Shown here: positions 23,854 through 32,844 of the stretch, piece by piece
Layout: the number at the start of each line of letters is the position of its first letter
Position numbering within the stretch: position 1 is the stretch's first letter
From: Spirochaetota bacterium
Lineage (GTDB): Bacteria; Spirochaetota; UBA4802; UBA5368
Reading direction: 5' to 3'
Assembly (NCBI GenBank): GCA_035477215.1
Contig: DATIKU010000052.1
Coordinates: 1-62,154 of the forward strand
Length of the DNA: 62,154 nucleotides
The notes under the pieces: generated by a model
What the model was told of the DNA's origin: nothing
What the model saw: the letters and a program-made list of their open reading frames with translations, nothing else
The model's database searches: none
Program-made: the position numbers and the translations under genes

Positions 23854-25317
23854 TTAATTGTTGTGAGTTTTCGGCAAAAAGACGAAAAAAACGGTACCCC
23901 GGCCCGGTTCGCTCTCGACTCGTACCATGCCGCGGTGGAGTTCGAGTATTTTTTTTACGATCGCCAGCCCCAGTCCGGTGCCGCCCGTGCTGTGGCTTCG
24001 GGAGGCGTCGACCCGGTAGAAACGATCGAACACCCGCGGAAGCGATTCGGCCGGAATTCCCGTCCCGTTGTCGCCGATGCTGACCATCACCTTCCCCGGT
24101 TCATCGGGCGATTCCCCGCAGCAGATCGTCACCTCTCCTCCCGCGGGAGTATGCCGGAGCGCGTTGGCCAGCACGTTGAAAAAAAGGCGCTTCAAAAGCC
24201 CGGCATCGCCGTCGATGACGACCTGAATGAAGGCGCCGAATTCCAGGGCGACACCCTTCTGCCGGGCGAGAAAACGCAGGCTCTCGCAGCTTTCCAGTAT
24301 CACCCTGTCGAGATCGATCCGGCCGAACCCGGGGTTTATCCTTCCGGCGTCCATGCGCGACAGAAAAAGGAGGTCTTCGACGATACGCTCCAGTTTTTCC
24401 ACCTCCTCGAGGGCGCTTTCGAGCGTGTCTCTGTATTCCTCGCCGCTGCGCACCTGCCGCATCGCCACCTCGATCTCCCCCTTCATTATGGTGAGAGGAG
24501 TGCGCAATTCGTGCGACACATCGTCGGTAAACTGTTTGGCCTGTGTAAAGGAGCGCTCGAGGCGGGCGATCATTTCGTTGAGTGTATCGGTAAGATCGGC
24601 CACTGCATCGCCTCCGCTCGCCGGTTTCAGGCGCAGGGACAGGTCCTCGGCCGTTATGCGCCTTGCCAGGTTGACGATTTCCCGCACCGGATGAAAGGAG
24701 CGTTTTACGAACAGGTAGCCCGCCAGCGAGATGATCCCCAGCAGGAGCGGTCCGACGAGCAGCGAGCGTATCAGTACCGTTCTGAAGGTGGTCTGGATGT
24801 CCTTCATCGTCATGCCTATCTGTAATAAATACCGCTGGCCGTCGAGGTCCCTGAAACGTATTGACGCAACGCGGATCGGAAAGTCGAGGACGTCGTGCAT
24901 CGTCTCGATGACGTATTCTTCATGTTTCAACCGGTCAAGGGTTCCCTGGCCGACGGGAATGAAGTGCCTGGCGAGGGAGCGGTTCTTTATGAGCATGATG
25001 GGTGCGTCGGCGGGGGACGTGGGGAAGTCCCGCACCTGGCCGTAGGAAGGCCTTAGAAAAAAGTCATAATCGACAAGTCGGTCGAAGTCCTCGCGATAGG
25101 TTTCGATATCGGAATAGAAAGGTCCGTGTTTTCCGGAGAGATTCCCGGCCACGCCTCGGGCGTAGTGGGCCAGATTGCCGTCGAAGCGGTCGTTAATGTC
25201 GCTGGAAAAAATCGCATGGGAAAAATTCATGTAAACGAACACGAAAAACGCCACGATCATGACCGCCATGGTGGCGGTATACAGCATGATCAGTCGCGCC
25301 TGTAATGAAAGCCTCAC
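23854..25317 (-). CDS. Two-component sensor histidine kinase (CusS/heavy-metal-sensor-like)
   Basis: This 487-residue membrane kinase has TM1 at ~8-30, an extracytoplasmic sensor domain of ~150 residues, TM2 at ~182-203 and HAMP at ~205-258. HisKA carries the phosphoacceptor H269 (FTDDVSHELRTPL), and HATPase_c has an intact N box (NVLANALRHTPAGG), G1 (GDNGTGIP), F (FDRFYRVD) and G2 (GGTGLGLAI). Overall it resembles heavy-metal-type kinases. It lies 22 bp after its response regulator. The exbB-tonB array follows in the same direction, and the phased repeats suggest this array is a target. Confidence 0.92.
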   Translation of the reverse strand: MRLSLQARLIMLYTATMAVMIVAFFVFVYMNFSHAIFSSDINDRFDGNLAHYARGVAGNLSGKHGPFYSDIETYREDFDRLVDYDFFLRPSYGQVRDFPTSPADAPIMLIKNRSLARHFIPVGQGTLDRLKHEEYVIETMHDVLDFPIRVASIRFRDLDGQRYLLQIGMTMKDIQTTFRTVLIRSLLVGPLLLGIISLAGYLFVKRSFHPVREIVNLARRITAEDLSLRLKPASGGDAVADLTDTLNEMIARLERSFTQAKQFTDDVSHELRTPLTIMKGEIEVAMRQVRSGEEYRDTLESALEEVEKLERIVEDLLFLSRMDAGRINPGFGRIDLDRVILESCESLRFLARQKGVALEFGAFIQVVIDGDAGLLKRLFFNVLANALRHTPAGGEVTICCGESPDEPGKVMVSIGDNGTGIPAESLPRVFDRFYRVDASRSHSTGGTGLGLAIVKKILELHRGMVRVESEPGRGTVFFVFLPKTHNN

Positions 25318-25339
25318 CCCTTACTCCGAACGGACGGCA

Positions 25340-26026
25340 TTATGGTTTATCCGCCTTCGTGTCCGACAGCATGTACCCGGCCCCCCGTATGGTGTGGATG
25401 AGCCGCCGGTTATCGTCGCGGTCTATTTTGTTGCGGAGATGGTGGATGTAGACGTTGACGGTGTTCGTCATGGAATCGTGGTTCATGTCCCAGACATGCT
25501 CGATAATCCGCGATTCCGACAAAACGATGCCGGGGTTTCGCATGAGGTATTCCAGCAGGGCGTATTCCTTCCCGGTCAGCCGGATGTCCACGCCCGCCCG
25601 TGCGACCCGCCGCCTCGACGGATCCATCTCGAGGTCGGCCAGGCGGAGCGTCGCCGTCCTGTATTCCTGTACCCGACGGAGCAGGGCGCGAACCCTGGCC
25701 AGGAGCACGTCGAATGAGAAGGGCTTGGTGAGATAGTCGTCGGCGCCGGAATCAAGGCCGCTGACGATGTCGTCGTTGGAGTCGCGCGCGGTGAGCATGA
25801 GCACGGGGGTCGGTTTACTTTTCGACCTGACATGCCGGCATATCTCCAGACCGCTCATGGAGGGCAGCATCACGTCCAGGATGATGAGGTCGTATTCATT
25901 CTCGACGGCCCAGTGGGCGCCGTCCTCCCCGTCGGAACATGTATCGACCGCGTACCCCTCCTCCTTCAGACCCTTCTGGATGAAGGAGGCCACCTTTGGA
26001 TCGTCCTCTACAAGGAGTATTCTCAT
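25340..26026 (-). CDS. OmpR/PhoB-family response regulator
   Basis: The 228-residue regulator has a receiver domain with the acidic pocket E7/D8, phosphoacceptor D51 (YDLIILDVMLPSMSG), T79 region (VLMLTARDS) and K101 region (DDYLTKPF). A winged-helix DNA-binding domain follows (LTGKEYALLEYLMRNPGIVL, NTVNVYIHHLRNKID, IRGAGYML). It is paired with the kinase 22 bp downstream. The likely target is the set of 11-bp-phased repeats at 23819-23848 ahead of exbB. Confidence 0.93.
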   Translation of the reverse strand: MRILLVEDDPKVASFIQKGLKEEGYAVDTCSDGEDGAHWAVENEYDLIILDVMLPSMSGLEICRHVRSKSKPTPVLMLTARDSNDDIVSGLDSGADDYLTKPFSFDVLLARVRALLRRVQEYRTATLRLADLEMDPSRRRVARAGVDIRLTGKEYALLEYLMRNPGIVLSESRIIEHVWDMNHDSMTNTVNVYIHHLRNKIDRDDNRRLIHTIRGAGYMLSDTKADKP

Positions 26027-26192
26027 CGTTTTCTCCGGCGCTGCCCGTTAATAATAACTGCATCCACCGGAGACCGGACGTGTCAAAACCATTTTATATT
26101 TTTTTGGAAGTCCCGGGCGGTATTATTCGGCCGTATCCGCATGGTGGTTTGTGCGGCTGATATCGGTATCCGTGATGATTACGCAGTCCCCC

Positions 26193-27308
26193 TCAGTGCG
26201 CCGGAACGCGGTCGCGGTCCAGGCGCTTCTCCCTCGGTATGGACAGGTGCAGGCGCAATATGCTCTCAGGTTTCCAGGTGGCCCGTATCACCCCGCCGTG
26301 CTGCATGACGATGCGCTGCGTCAGGGCCAGGTCGAAGTTGAGCTCGCGGTTGCTTGTCGAATAGAAGGGATTGAACAGGAAGAGCGTTTCCTCCTTCTGC
26401 ATGTCGGTGCGTATGTCGAGCATGAAATCCACCTCGAACGGGGTGAAGTTGAGGCGGGCCTTCAGCCTGCTTTCGCTGCGCGACAGCAGTATGGAGTGGC
26501 GCACGAGGTTGTACAGGCCGAGTTTCAGCCTGGCCCGGTCGACGTAGATATGGTATTCGCCCGGGTTTATGGCCGGCGCATCAAACGTCACCCGGTGCTC
26601 CAGCGAGAGCTTCTTCCCGTACTCGATCATCTGCCTGAAGAGGTTTACGATGTTTTCCTTCCGGAGCGATATCTCCGATGCGTCCGAGTATTTCTCGACC
26701 TGATCGACGATCCGGTGCAGGCGCTCGGTGTCCGAATGGATTATATTGAGAAAATTTCTGAAATTCTCCGGCCGCTCCTCTCCCGCATCGAGCTTTTTAA
26801 GCATCAGGTTGGTGTAGCCGCCGATCGAAACGATGGGGTTGCGAACCTCGTGCGCGACGCTCTGGGCGATCTGGCGGAGGTTTTCCATCTGGCTCATGTA
26901 GCTCCTGCCAAGCTGAACCAGCAGGTGCTTTTCGCGCCGGACAAGCCTCCAGACCTCGGTTATATCGCGAAGGATGATGAAAAAAAAGTATTCGCGCGGC
27001 GAGTCTCCTTCCCAGTGTGCGTAAGTCGATACGAGGAGGCGCACTGCACGGCTCTTCTTGTGATAGACGATCTCGTAGTCCTGGTGGTTGTCGCACGATT
27101 GGAAGGCCTGGAAGAGGAAGCGGTACAGTTCGGGGTTTCTGGACTGGAACAGGTTCTTGATGTTGATTTTGTGCCGCGGCCTGATTTTCAGTCCGAGCAA
27201 GGTCTCCGCGGCCCTGTTGCGGACGATCACGTTCTTCTGTTCGTCCAGGACCAGCACCCCCTCGTGGAGCCTGTTGATGAGCTCGATGGTGTGTTTGTCG
27301 AAGTTCAT
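26193..27308 (-). CDS. PAS-domain sensor kinase with degenerate ATP-binding domain
   Basis: This 371-residue soluble protein has a PAS domain (residues ~5-120: LINRLHEGVLVLDEQKNVIV, RDITE) and then a HisKA-like helix with a conserved histidine (H153 in AQSVAHEVRNPI). The C-terminal part keeps the outline of HATPase_c but not its motifs. The N-box asparagine is absent (LYNLVRHSIL), there is no DxGxG G1 box, and where GTGLGLA is expected the sequence reads ELNFDLA after FNPFYSTS. It may be a phosphotransfer or scaffolding protein rather than an active kinase. The Shine-Dalgarno before ATG 27308 is weak. It is divergent from trpS. Confidence 0.72.
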   Translation of the reverse strand: MNFDKHTIELINRLHEGVLVLDEQKNVIVRNRAAETLLGLKIRPRHKINIKNLFQSRNPELYRFLFQAFQSCDNHQDYEIVYHKKSRAVRLLVSTYAHWEGDSPREYFFFIILRDITEVWRLVRREKHLLVQLGRSYMSQMENLRQIAQSVAHEVRNPIVSIGGYTNLMLKKLDAGEERPENFRNFLNIIHSDTERLHRIVDQVEKYSDASEISLRKENIVNLFRQMIEYGKKLSLEHRVTFDAPAINPGEYHIYVDRARLKLGLYNLVRHSILLSRSESRLKARLNFTPFEVDFMLDIRTDMQKEETLFLFNPFYSTSNRELNFDLALTQRIVMQHGGVIRATWKPESILRLHLSIPREKRLDRDRVPAH

Positions 27309-27503
27309 GTTCGCACCGGAAGCGGGCAGCGACGAACGTATACATCCCGCAAATCCCCGACAGCCCGCCGCTATGATAACGGCGCCGGCGGTGGAATGCA
27401 AAAGGATTTTTGACGGCGGCGTGGAATTAATTATTGACGAAAGGGGATGCGACGATATGGGTAGGTGGGCCGCGTTTTCAGCATGGGCCACGGGGAGTGG
27501 ATG

Positions 27504-28475
27504 ATGGCAAGGATTCTGTCCGGTATACAGCCTTCGGGCACGCTTCATCTGGGCAACTATTTTGCGATGATGAAGCGGATGATCGAATTTCAGCACGAGC
27601 ACGAGCTGTTCTGTTTTATCGTCAATTATCACGCCATGACGAGCGTGCAGGACGGCGAAACGCTGCGAAAAAACACGCTTGACGCGGCGATGGATTTTCT
27701 CGCCCTGGGGCTCGATCCGGAGAAGTGCTTTTTCTGGGTGCAGTCGGACGTCCCCGAGGTGGCCGAGCTCACCTGGATACTCGGCTGCCACACCTCCATG
27801 GGGCTCCTCGAGCGCAGCCATTCGTACAAGGACAAGACCGCCCGCGGCGTGACTCCCAGCTGCGGCCTGTTCACCTATCCGGTTCTCATGGCGGCGGACA
27901 TTTTATTGTACCAGGCAAACCTCATCCCGGTCGGCAGGGACCAGAAACAGCACGTGGAGATAACGCGCGACATCGCCCTTCGATTCAACGGAACCTACGG
28001 CGGGACCTTCGTCGTCCCCGAGCCGCTCATCGCCGACGAGATCGCGCTTATACCCGGCGTGGACGGGCAGAAGATGTCCAAGAGCTACGGCAACACCATC
28101 GACATCTTCGAGACCGAGAAGGAGCTGAAAAAAAAGGTCATGCGCATCGTGACCGATTCCACACCGGTGGAGGGGCCGAAGAATCCCGACACCTGCAACC
28201 TGTTCGCGCTCTATCGGCTCTTCGCCTCCACCGGGAAGGTCGGGGAACTGCGCGGGCGTTACCTCAAGGGAGGCACCGGCTACGGCGAGGTGAAGAAGGA
28301 GCTTTTCGGCCTCATCTGGGAATACTTCGCCCCGTTCAGGAATAAGCGCGAGCGGCTGGCCGGCGACCCCGCCGCCGTTATTGAGATACTCGCGAAGGGC
28401 GCCGAAAAGACACGCGCCGTCGCGGCGCTCACCCTGGACGACGTGAAGAAGAAGGTGGGGCTCCGGTACCGGTGA
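27504..28475 (+). CDS. trpS: Tryptophanyl-tRNA synthetase
   Basis: TrpRS charges tRNA-Trp with tryptophan. The 323-residue protein has the class I signatures: GIQPSGTLHLGNYF (the HIGH equivalent) at the N-terminus, VLMAADILLYQ for tryptophan binding, VGRDQKQHVEITRDIA, and GQKMSKSYGN (KMSKS). ATG 27504 has GGAG six bases upstream; ATG 27501 is an alternative. An AEC-transporter gene follows after 1 bp. It is interesting that trpS lies about 14 kb from a trp operon whose leader senses charged tRNA-Trp, but there is no sign of direct co-regulation. Confidence 0.95.
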   Translation: MARILSGIQPSGTLHLGNYFAMMKRMIEFQHEHELFCFIVNYHAMTSVQDGETLRKNTLDAAMDFLALGLDPEKCFFWVQSDVPEVAELTWILGCHTSMGLLERSHSYKDKTARGVTPSCGLFTYPVLMAADILLYQANLIPVGRDQKQHVEITRDIALRFNGTYGGTFVVPEPLIADEIALIPGVDGQKMSKSYGNTIDIFETEKELKKKVMRIVTDSTPVEGPKNPDTCNLFALYRLFASTGKVGELRGRYLKGGTGYGEVKKELFGLIWEYFAPFRNKRERLAGDPAAVIEILAKGAEKTRAVAALTLDDVKKKVGLRYR

Positions 28476-28476
28476 G

Positions 28477-29424
28477 ATGACGCTCCAGGCGTCGTTCATA
28501 CTGCTGCAGATCCTGATCGTTGTGCCGTTTGCCGCGGGATGGGCCCTGCGCCGGCGCTTCGCGCGCCCGGAAGAATTTACTCGGAAACTCATCCTCTATA
28601 ACCTCATTTCAGTCGAACCGGCCCTCGTTCTCTGGAGCACCTGGGGCCTGGCCCCCGCCCGGGACCTGGCCGTCCTTCCGCTCGCCGGGCTCCTCCTCGC
28701 CGCGGCCGGCTGGCTTCTTGGCGTGCCCATCGGCACGGCGCTCGGCCTTTCCGGAAGGCGCAGGACCGCGTTCCATATCACCTCTTCGCTCGCCAATCAC
28801 GGCTTCACCATGGGCGGCTTCGTGTGCTTCATGCTTCTCGGCGAAAAGGGGCTGGGCCTTTCCTTCATCTTCACCGCGTACTTCATGCCTTTCATCTTTC
28901 TTGTCGTGTTTCCCTACGCTAACAGCGCGCGCCGGGGAGGGACCGGATTCGCCCGTCTCGCGCGCGAATTCATCCGCAACCCGAGGAACATGCCGCTGTA
29001 CGCGATTCTGGTCTCGGTCCTTTTTCACACGCTGGGAGTCCCGCGCCCGGACTTCGCGTTTCCGCTTGAAGCGCTCATAGCAGTCTCCATGAGCGTCTAT
29101 TATTTTACGCTGGGCATGAGCTTTTATCCCGGAGAGGTGCGCGGCGCCATGCGCGAGAACGCGTGCGTGGCGCTCCTCAAATTCGTCGTCGTGCCCGCGC
29201 TCGCGGCGCTCGTCCTCGGGATGTTGCCCCTCGACCCGGCCGTGCGGGCGGTGATCCAGATACAGGCGTTCATGCCGGCCGCCGTCTACTCGGTCATTAC
29301 GGCCGTGCTCTACGATCTCGACGCGCCCTTCGCCTCGGGTGTCTTCGTGGTGAATACCCTTCTCTTCCTCGCGGTCGTTCTTCCCCTCATCTTCCTGCTG
29401 CGGAGTGCGTTCGTCCCGGCGTGA
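28477..29424 (+). CDS. AEC-family (auxin efflux carrier-like) transporter
   Basis: This 315-residue polytopic protein has about ten membrane helices. It shows the AEC/PF03547 layout: two five-helix halves, an ANHGFTMGGF crossover in the middle, and a second half with VVPALAALVLGMLPL and FMPAAVYSVITAVLYDLD. Bacterial AEC proteins carry dicarboxylates or amino-acid derivatives. The substrate is not evident. It begins 1 bp after the trpS stop, so it is probably co-transcribed with trpS; a link to aromatic amino acid transport is speculative. Confidence 0.75.
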   Translation: MTLQASFILLQILIVVPFAAGWALRRRFARPEEFTRKLILYNLISVEPALVLWSTWGLAPARDLAVLPLAGLLLAAAGWLLGVPIGTALGLSGRRRTAFHITSSLANHGFTMGGFVCFMLLGEKGLGLSFIFTAYFMPFIFLVVFPYANSARRGGTGFARLAREFIRNPRNMPLYAILVSVLFHTLGVPRPDFAFPLEALIAVSMSVYYFTLGMSFYPGEVRGAMRENACVALLKFVVVPALAALVLGMLPLDPAVRAVIQIQAFMPAAVYSVITAVLYDLDAPFASGVFVVNTLLFLAVVLPLIFLLRSAFVPA

Positions 29425-29558
29425 GACTCCGCCCCGTCCAATCCGACCGCGTCCGGGCGCGGCGGTATTTGCCTTGACGTCGGGTGGCGGATTTGATTCA
29501 TATCGATGAAGTTGCCGCATGTCCCATGAATTACGCCTTACAAAAAGGGTGCACAGTC

Positions 29559-30257
29559 ATGAACCATACAGACGCGGCGTACCTCGAACCCACGGCGATA
29601 CTCGACAGCGACCATCCCAGAGTGCGCGCCTTCGCCGCGGCGGCCATAAATGGCTCCTCGGGGCGGATTGAGAAGGCCGTGCGGCTGTTCTACGCCGTGC
29701 GCGACGGCATCCGCTACGATCCCTATACGCCCTTTCACCTTCCCGGGCATTACCGGGCGAGCGAAGTGATCGCCCGCGGCAGGGGCTACTGCGTGGCCAA
29801 GGCGGCCCTTTTATGCGCGTTGGGCCGCTCGGCGGGAATCCCGTCGCGCATCGGATTCGCCGATGTGCGCAACCATATCGCCACCAGGGAGCTCATCGAC
29901 ACGCTCGGCTCGAACCTCTTCGTCTATCACGGCTTCACCGAGTTTTATCTTGAGGGGAAGTGGGTGCGGGCGACGCCGGCGTTCAACCGTGAGCTCTGCG
30001 AACGGCACGCCACCGCACCGCTGGAGTTTAACGGGCGTGACGACTCGATATTCTCCGAGTACAACCGCGAGGACAGGCGCTTCATGGAGTATGTCGCCTA
30101 CCACGATACGTATGCCGACGTGCCCGTCGGCCTCATCATCGCAGAATGGGAAAAGGAGTACGGCGCAAAACGCGTACGGCAGTGGATCTCGCTCCACGAG
30201 GCCGCCATGGGCGGCCCCGTGCGCGATTTCGACTCCGAAGAGGTCGTGAAGGGGTAG
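29559..30257 (+). CDS. Transglutaminase-like cysteine protease-fold protein
   Basis: The 232-residue cytoplasmic-looking protein has a transglutaminase-like core: a YCVAKAALLCALGRSAGIPS block carrying the nucleophile Cys, then VYHGFTEFYLEGKWVRATPA with the His. Where many members have an Asp after the Trp, this one reads ATPAFN, which I recall as common in this bacterial subfamily. Such proteins may act as proteases, amidases or non-catalytic scaffolds. ATG 29559 is favoured because the domain begins soon after; 29526 is an alternative. It is convergent with the HtrA gene, whose stop is 2 bp away. Confidence 0.75.
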   Translation: MNHTDAAYLEPTAILDSDHPRVRAFAAAAINGSSGRIEKAVRLFYAVRDGIRYDPYTPFHLPGHYRASEVIARGRGYCVAKAALLCALGRSAGIPSRIGFADVRNHIATRELIDTLGSNLFVYHGFTEFYLEGKWVRATPAFNRELCERHATAPLEFNGRDDSIFSEYNREDRRFMEYVAYHDTYADVPVGLIIAEWEKEYGAKRVRQWISLHEAAMGGPVRDFDSEEVVKG

Positions 30258-30259
30258 GG

Positions 30260-31714
30260 CTATTCGGCCCCGTCGCGGCTGGCGAGGTCCAGGATTAGGA
30301 ATTTGTGCGTGCCCGCGCGGTTTATGAGCAGAAGCACCTTGGACCGTCCCTTCAGCGAGCCGACCGCTTTGTTGTACGTGTTGACGCTGTCGATCGGACC
30401 GCGCTCAATTTCCTTGACGACGTCGCCCGGCGCGATTCCCGCGCGCATGGAGGGCGAGCCGGGCTTCACCTGCGTGACGATCACCCCCGACTTCTCCGGC
30501 GAGCGGTACTTGTAGGCGAGATCCTCGTCGATGTCTTTCACCACCATGCCGAGCATGTCCTCCCTGTCGCGGACGTCGCGGTCGGCGACGGGCGGCGTTA
30601 CGGGCATGGCGCCGATGGTCATCTCGAGCGGGACTGCCTTCCCCTCGCGAAAGACGTCAACCTTCACTTTAGAGCCGGGCTTTCTGACAGCAACGACGCG
30701 GCGCAGGTGATTGACGTCGCTTATCGCGACGCCGTCGATCATGGTTATGATGTCGCCTTTGTTAAGCCCCGAGCCCTCGGCGGGCGATTCCTTTATGATG
30801 TCCGCCACGAGCGCACCGCCCGTGCCCGCGTACTTGAAGGCTTCGGCGATGTCCCTGGTGACGTCCTGGATGTAGACGCCCAGCCAGCCGCGCGTCACCT
30901 TTCCGCCGGCGATGAGCTCGCCCGCAACCTCCTTTACCATGTTGGCCGGGATGGCGAAGCCGATGCCCATATAGCCGCCGCTCTTGGAGAAGATCGCCGT
31001 GTTGATGCCGACGAGCTTTCCGTCTATATTGATAAGCGCACCGCCCGAATTCCCGGGATTGATCGCCGCGTCGGTCTGGATGAAATACTCGTAATCGGCC
31101 AGTCCCACGCTCTGGCGGCCGGTTGCGCTTACGATTCCGGTGGTCACCGTGTGCGAGAAGCCGAAGGGATTGCCGATGGCGATGACGAGCTCCCCGACCT
31201 CGAGCTTCTCCGAGTCGGCCATCTCGATTGCCGGCAGGTCGGCGGGCGCCTTGCCGTCGATTTTAATTACGGCGATGTCCGTGGCGGGGTCGGCCCCCAG
31301 CACCGAACAGTTGAACTCCCTGCGGTCCGAGAGGGTTATCCTGATCGACCTTGTGTCCTTTATGACGTGGTGATTGGTCACTATGTAGCCGCGCTTGTCG
31401 ATGATGACTCCCGAGCCCATCGCCTTGGGCTCGATCTGGTTTTTGAACGGAAATTTATTGAGCGGATTACCGAACATGTCGTATTCGTGCAACTGGTTTT
31501 TCGGCATCTCCCTTATCGCTGAGATGTTCACCACCATCGGCATGCTGCGCCGTATGACGGGTATGACGCTCTCGTTGTATTTTTTAAGAAAATTTTCCTT
31601 TATCTCCGGCGGCTTCTTCACGGGGGCCTTTTTTTCGGCCGAAAAACCGGCTGCGGAACCGAAAAACAGGCAGGCGATTGCGGCCGCTGTAGTGCATGAT
31701 CGTAAACGCTTCAT
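30260..31714 (-). CDS. Periplasmic serine protease of the HtrA/DegP (Do) family
   Basis: The 484-residue precursor has a signal peptide (AAAIACLFFGSAAGFSA). Its trypsin-like domain has the intact triad H116 (TNHHVIKD), D146 (DPATDIAVI) and S223 (NPGNSGGALIN). Two PDZ domains follow (residues ~260-350 and ~390-475, with RGWLGVYIQDV and GVIVTQVKPGSPSMRAGIAP). HtrA proteases degrade or refold misfolded envelope proteins. ATG 31714 has AGGAG eight bases upstream; longer N-terminal extensions are unconserved. It appears monocistronic. Confidence 0.93.
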   Translation of the reverse strand: MKRLRSCTTAAAIACLFFGSAAGFSAEKKAPVKKPPEIKENFLKKYNESVIPVIRRSMPMVVNISAIREMPKNQLHEYDMFGNPLNKFPFKNQIEPKAMGSGVIIDKRGYIVTNHHVIKDTRSIRITLSDRREFNCSVLGADPATDIAVIKIDGKAPADLPAIEMADSEKLEVGELVIAIGNPFGFSHTVTTGIVSATGRQSVGLADYEYFIQTDAAINPGNSGGALINIDGKLVGINTAIFSKSGGYMGIGFAIPANMVKEVAGELIAGGKVTRGWLGVYIQDVTRDIAEAFKYAGTGGALVADIIKESPAEGSGLNKGDIITMIDGVAISDVNHLRRVVAVRKPGSKVKVDVFREGKAVPLEMTIGAMPVTPPVADRDVRDREDMLGMVVKDIDEDLAYKYRSPEKSGVIVTQVKPGSPSMRAGIAPGDVVKEIERGPIDSVNTYNKAVGSLKGRSKVLLLINRAGTHKFLILDLASRDGAE

Positions 31715-31884
31715 TCGTCGTGCTCCTCTCTGGTGCATGCTCTTCCCCGGAGGCGCGCCTTCGGGGGGCGGGGGCGTCCGCTTTCGCGGCTGTCCGTGCC
31801 ATTCCGGAATGGTGGGTGTATTTCCACGATTTGTAAAGATATTTTTCAATTCATGCCGTGTTGATAACAGGGGCGGTATTTTTA

Positions 31885-31913
31885 TTGATTCGGACGCGTG
31901 GCATTTATATACT
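31885..31913 (+). promoter_or_regulatory. Putative sigma-70 promoter
   Basis: TTGATT, 17-nt spacer, TATACT lies about 90 bp before the ATG of the secreted protein at 32005, in the divergent gap between it and the HtrA gene. Confidence 0.5.
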
Positions 31914-32004
31914 GCATACAAAACCGGCGGGCAATTTTCCGGGGGAGTGTTATAAAGCGCGCGATTGGTCCTTTCGAATCATCATGCAGTACGGGGAGTC
32001 TTCC

Positions 32005-32724
32005 ATGGGTAAAATCACTCGATGCGGAATAGCGCTCTCGTTCGCGGTGCTTGCAGCGGCAGTACCGCTTCGCGGGGGCGCCGCCCCCGCACCGCACGGG
32101 GAAATCCTCGCCGCAATACGCGAAAACGCCGTACGCGCATACAGGGCCTACGACGGCGTCGAGTCTCACCGGCTGGGCCGTTCGCACATCTACGATTCGC
32201 GCACCGGTGAGCTCGTCGAGTCGTCGGAGGTGCTCATGATTCGCAGGGAGTATTTCCGCAGGCGACCGGAGTTCACCGCGCTGCGCTACATAAAGAACGG
32301 CGTGGAGCTGCCTCCCCGGAAATTCGGCTACCGGACGCGCGAACCGTTGCACTTACCCTTCGACGACGACAACGACCTCAATTACAATGAGCGGATCGTG
32401 GGGACGGCCGTCATAGAGGGCGAGCGCTGCCATGAGGTCGAGATAATCCCGAAGCGGAAGACCACGCGCCACTTCAACGGCCGCGCCTTCTTCGCGGTGA
32501 ACGGGCTCGCCCTGCGCTATCTCGAGGGCACCCTGGCGGACAACCCGCTGGGAGTGAAGAGCCTGCGGCTCCGCGTCCACTTTCGAAGCCTCGGCGAGGC
32601 CGCGGTGATCGAGCGTGGGGAATACCTCATCGACGTCCACGTGCCCATCCTCTATCCGCACAGGAGGATCGTTCACAGCTTCACCTCGAGCGACGACCGG
32701 CTAATCCCGAAAAAAACGGACTGA
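32005..32724 (+). CDS. Secreted protein of unknown function (LolA/LppX-like outline)
   Basis: The 239-residue precursor starts at ATG 32005, with GGGGAG six bases upstream, and has a signal peptide (GIALSFAVLAAAVPLRGGAA). The mature part is beta-rich: MIRREYFRRRPEFTALRYIK, VGTAVIEGERCHEVEIIPK, RAFFAVNGLALRYLEGTL and GEYLIDVHVPILYPHRRIVH. This strand order recalls outer-membrane lipoprotein-sorting-like (LolA fold) proteins, but I cannot assign the family. A short terminator-like hairpin follows. It is likely periplasmic. Confidence 0.6.
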   Translation: MGKITRCGIALSFAVLAAAVPLRGGAAPAPHGEILAAIRENAVRAYRAYDGVESHRLGRSHIYDSRTGELVESSEVLMIRREYFRRRPEFTALRYIKNGVELPPRKFGYRTREPLHLPFDDDNDLNYNERIVGTAVIEGERCHEVEIIPKRKTTRHFNGRAFFAVNGLALRYLEGTLADNPLGVKSLRLRVHFRSLGEAAVIERGEYLIDVHVPILYPHRRIVHSFTSSDDRLIPKKTD

Positions 32725-32730
32725 CACGAC

Positions 32731-32747
32731 GCCGCGCGGCTTTTTTT
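32731..32747 (+). terminator. Short terminator-like hairpin
   Basis: GCCGCGCGGC at 32731-32740 is followed by seven Ts. The stem is only 4-5 bp, so it is weak, but it lies 6 bp after the stop of the secreted protein. Confidence 0.4.
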
Positions 32748-32844
32748 GTTGAAAGCCGGCGTGCGCGGACGATCATATGAACATCGTGCAGGCCATTCCG
32801 GGCGTGGTGGTACGGCCGCCCGAATGACCGCGGCGGAGGGGGCG

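Noticed and set aside
27309-27821. N-terminal extension of the PAS protein by 171 residues
   Set aside because: The extra frame runs antisense through trpS and its peptide lacks protein-like features; ATG 27308 begins exactly at the PAS domain.
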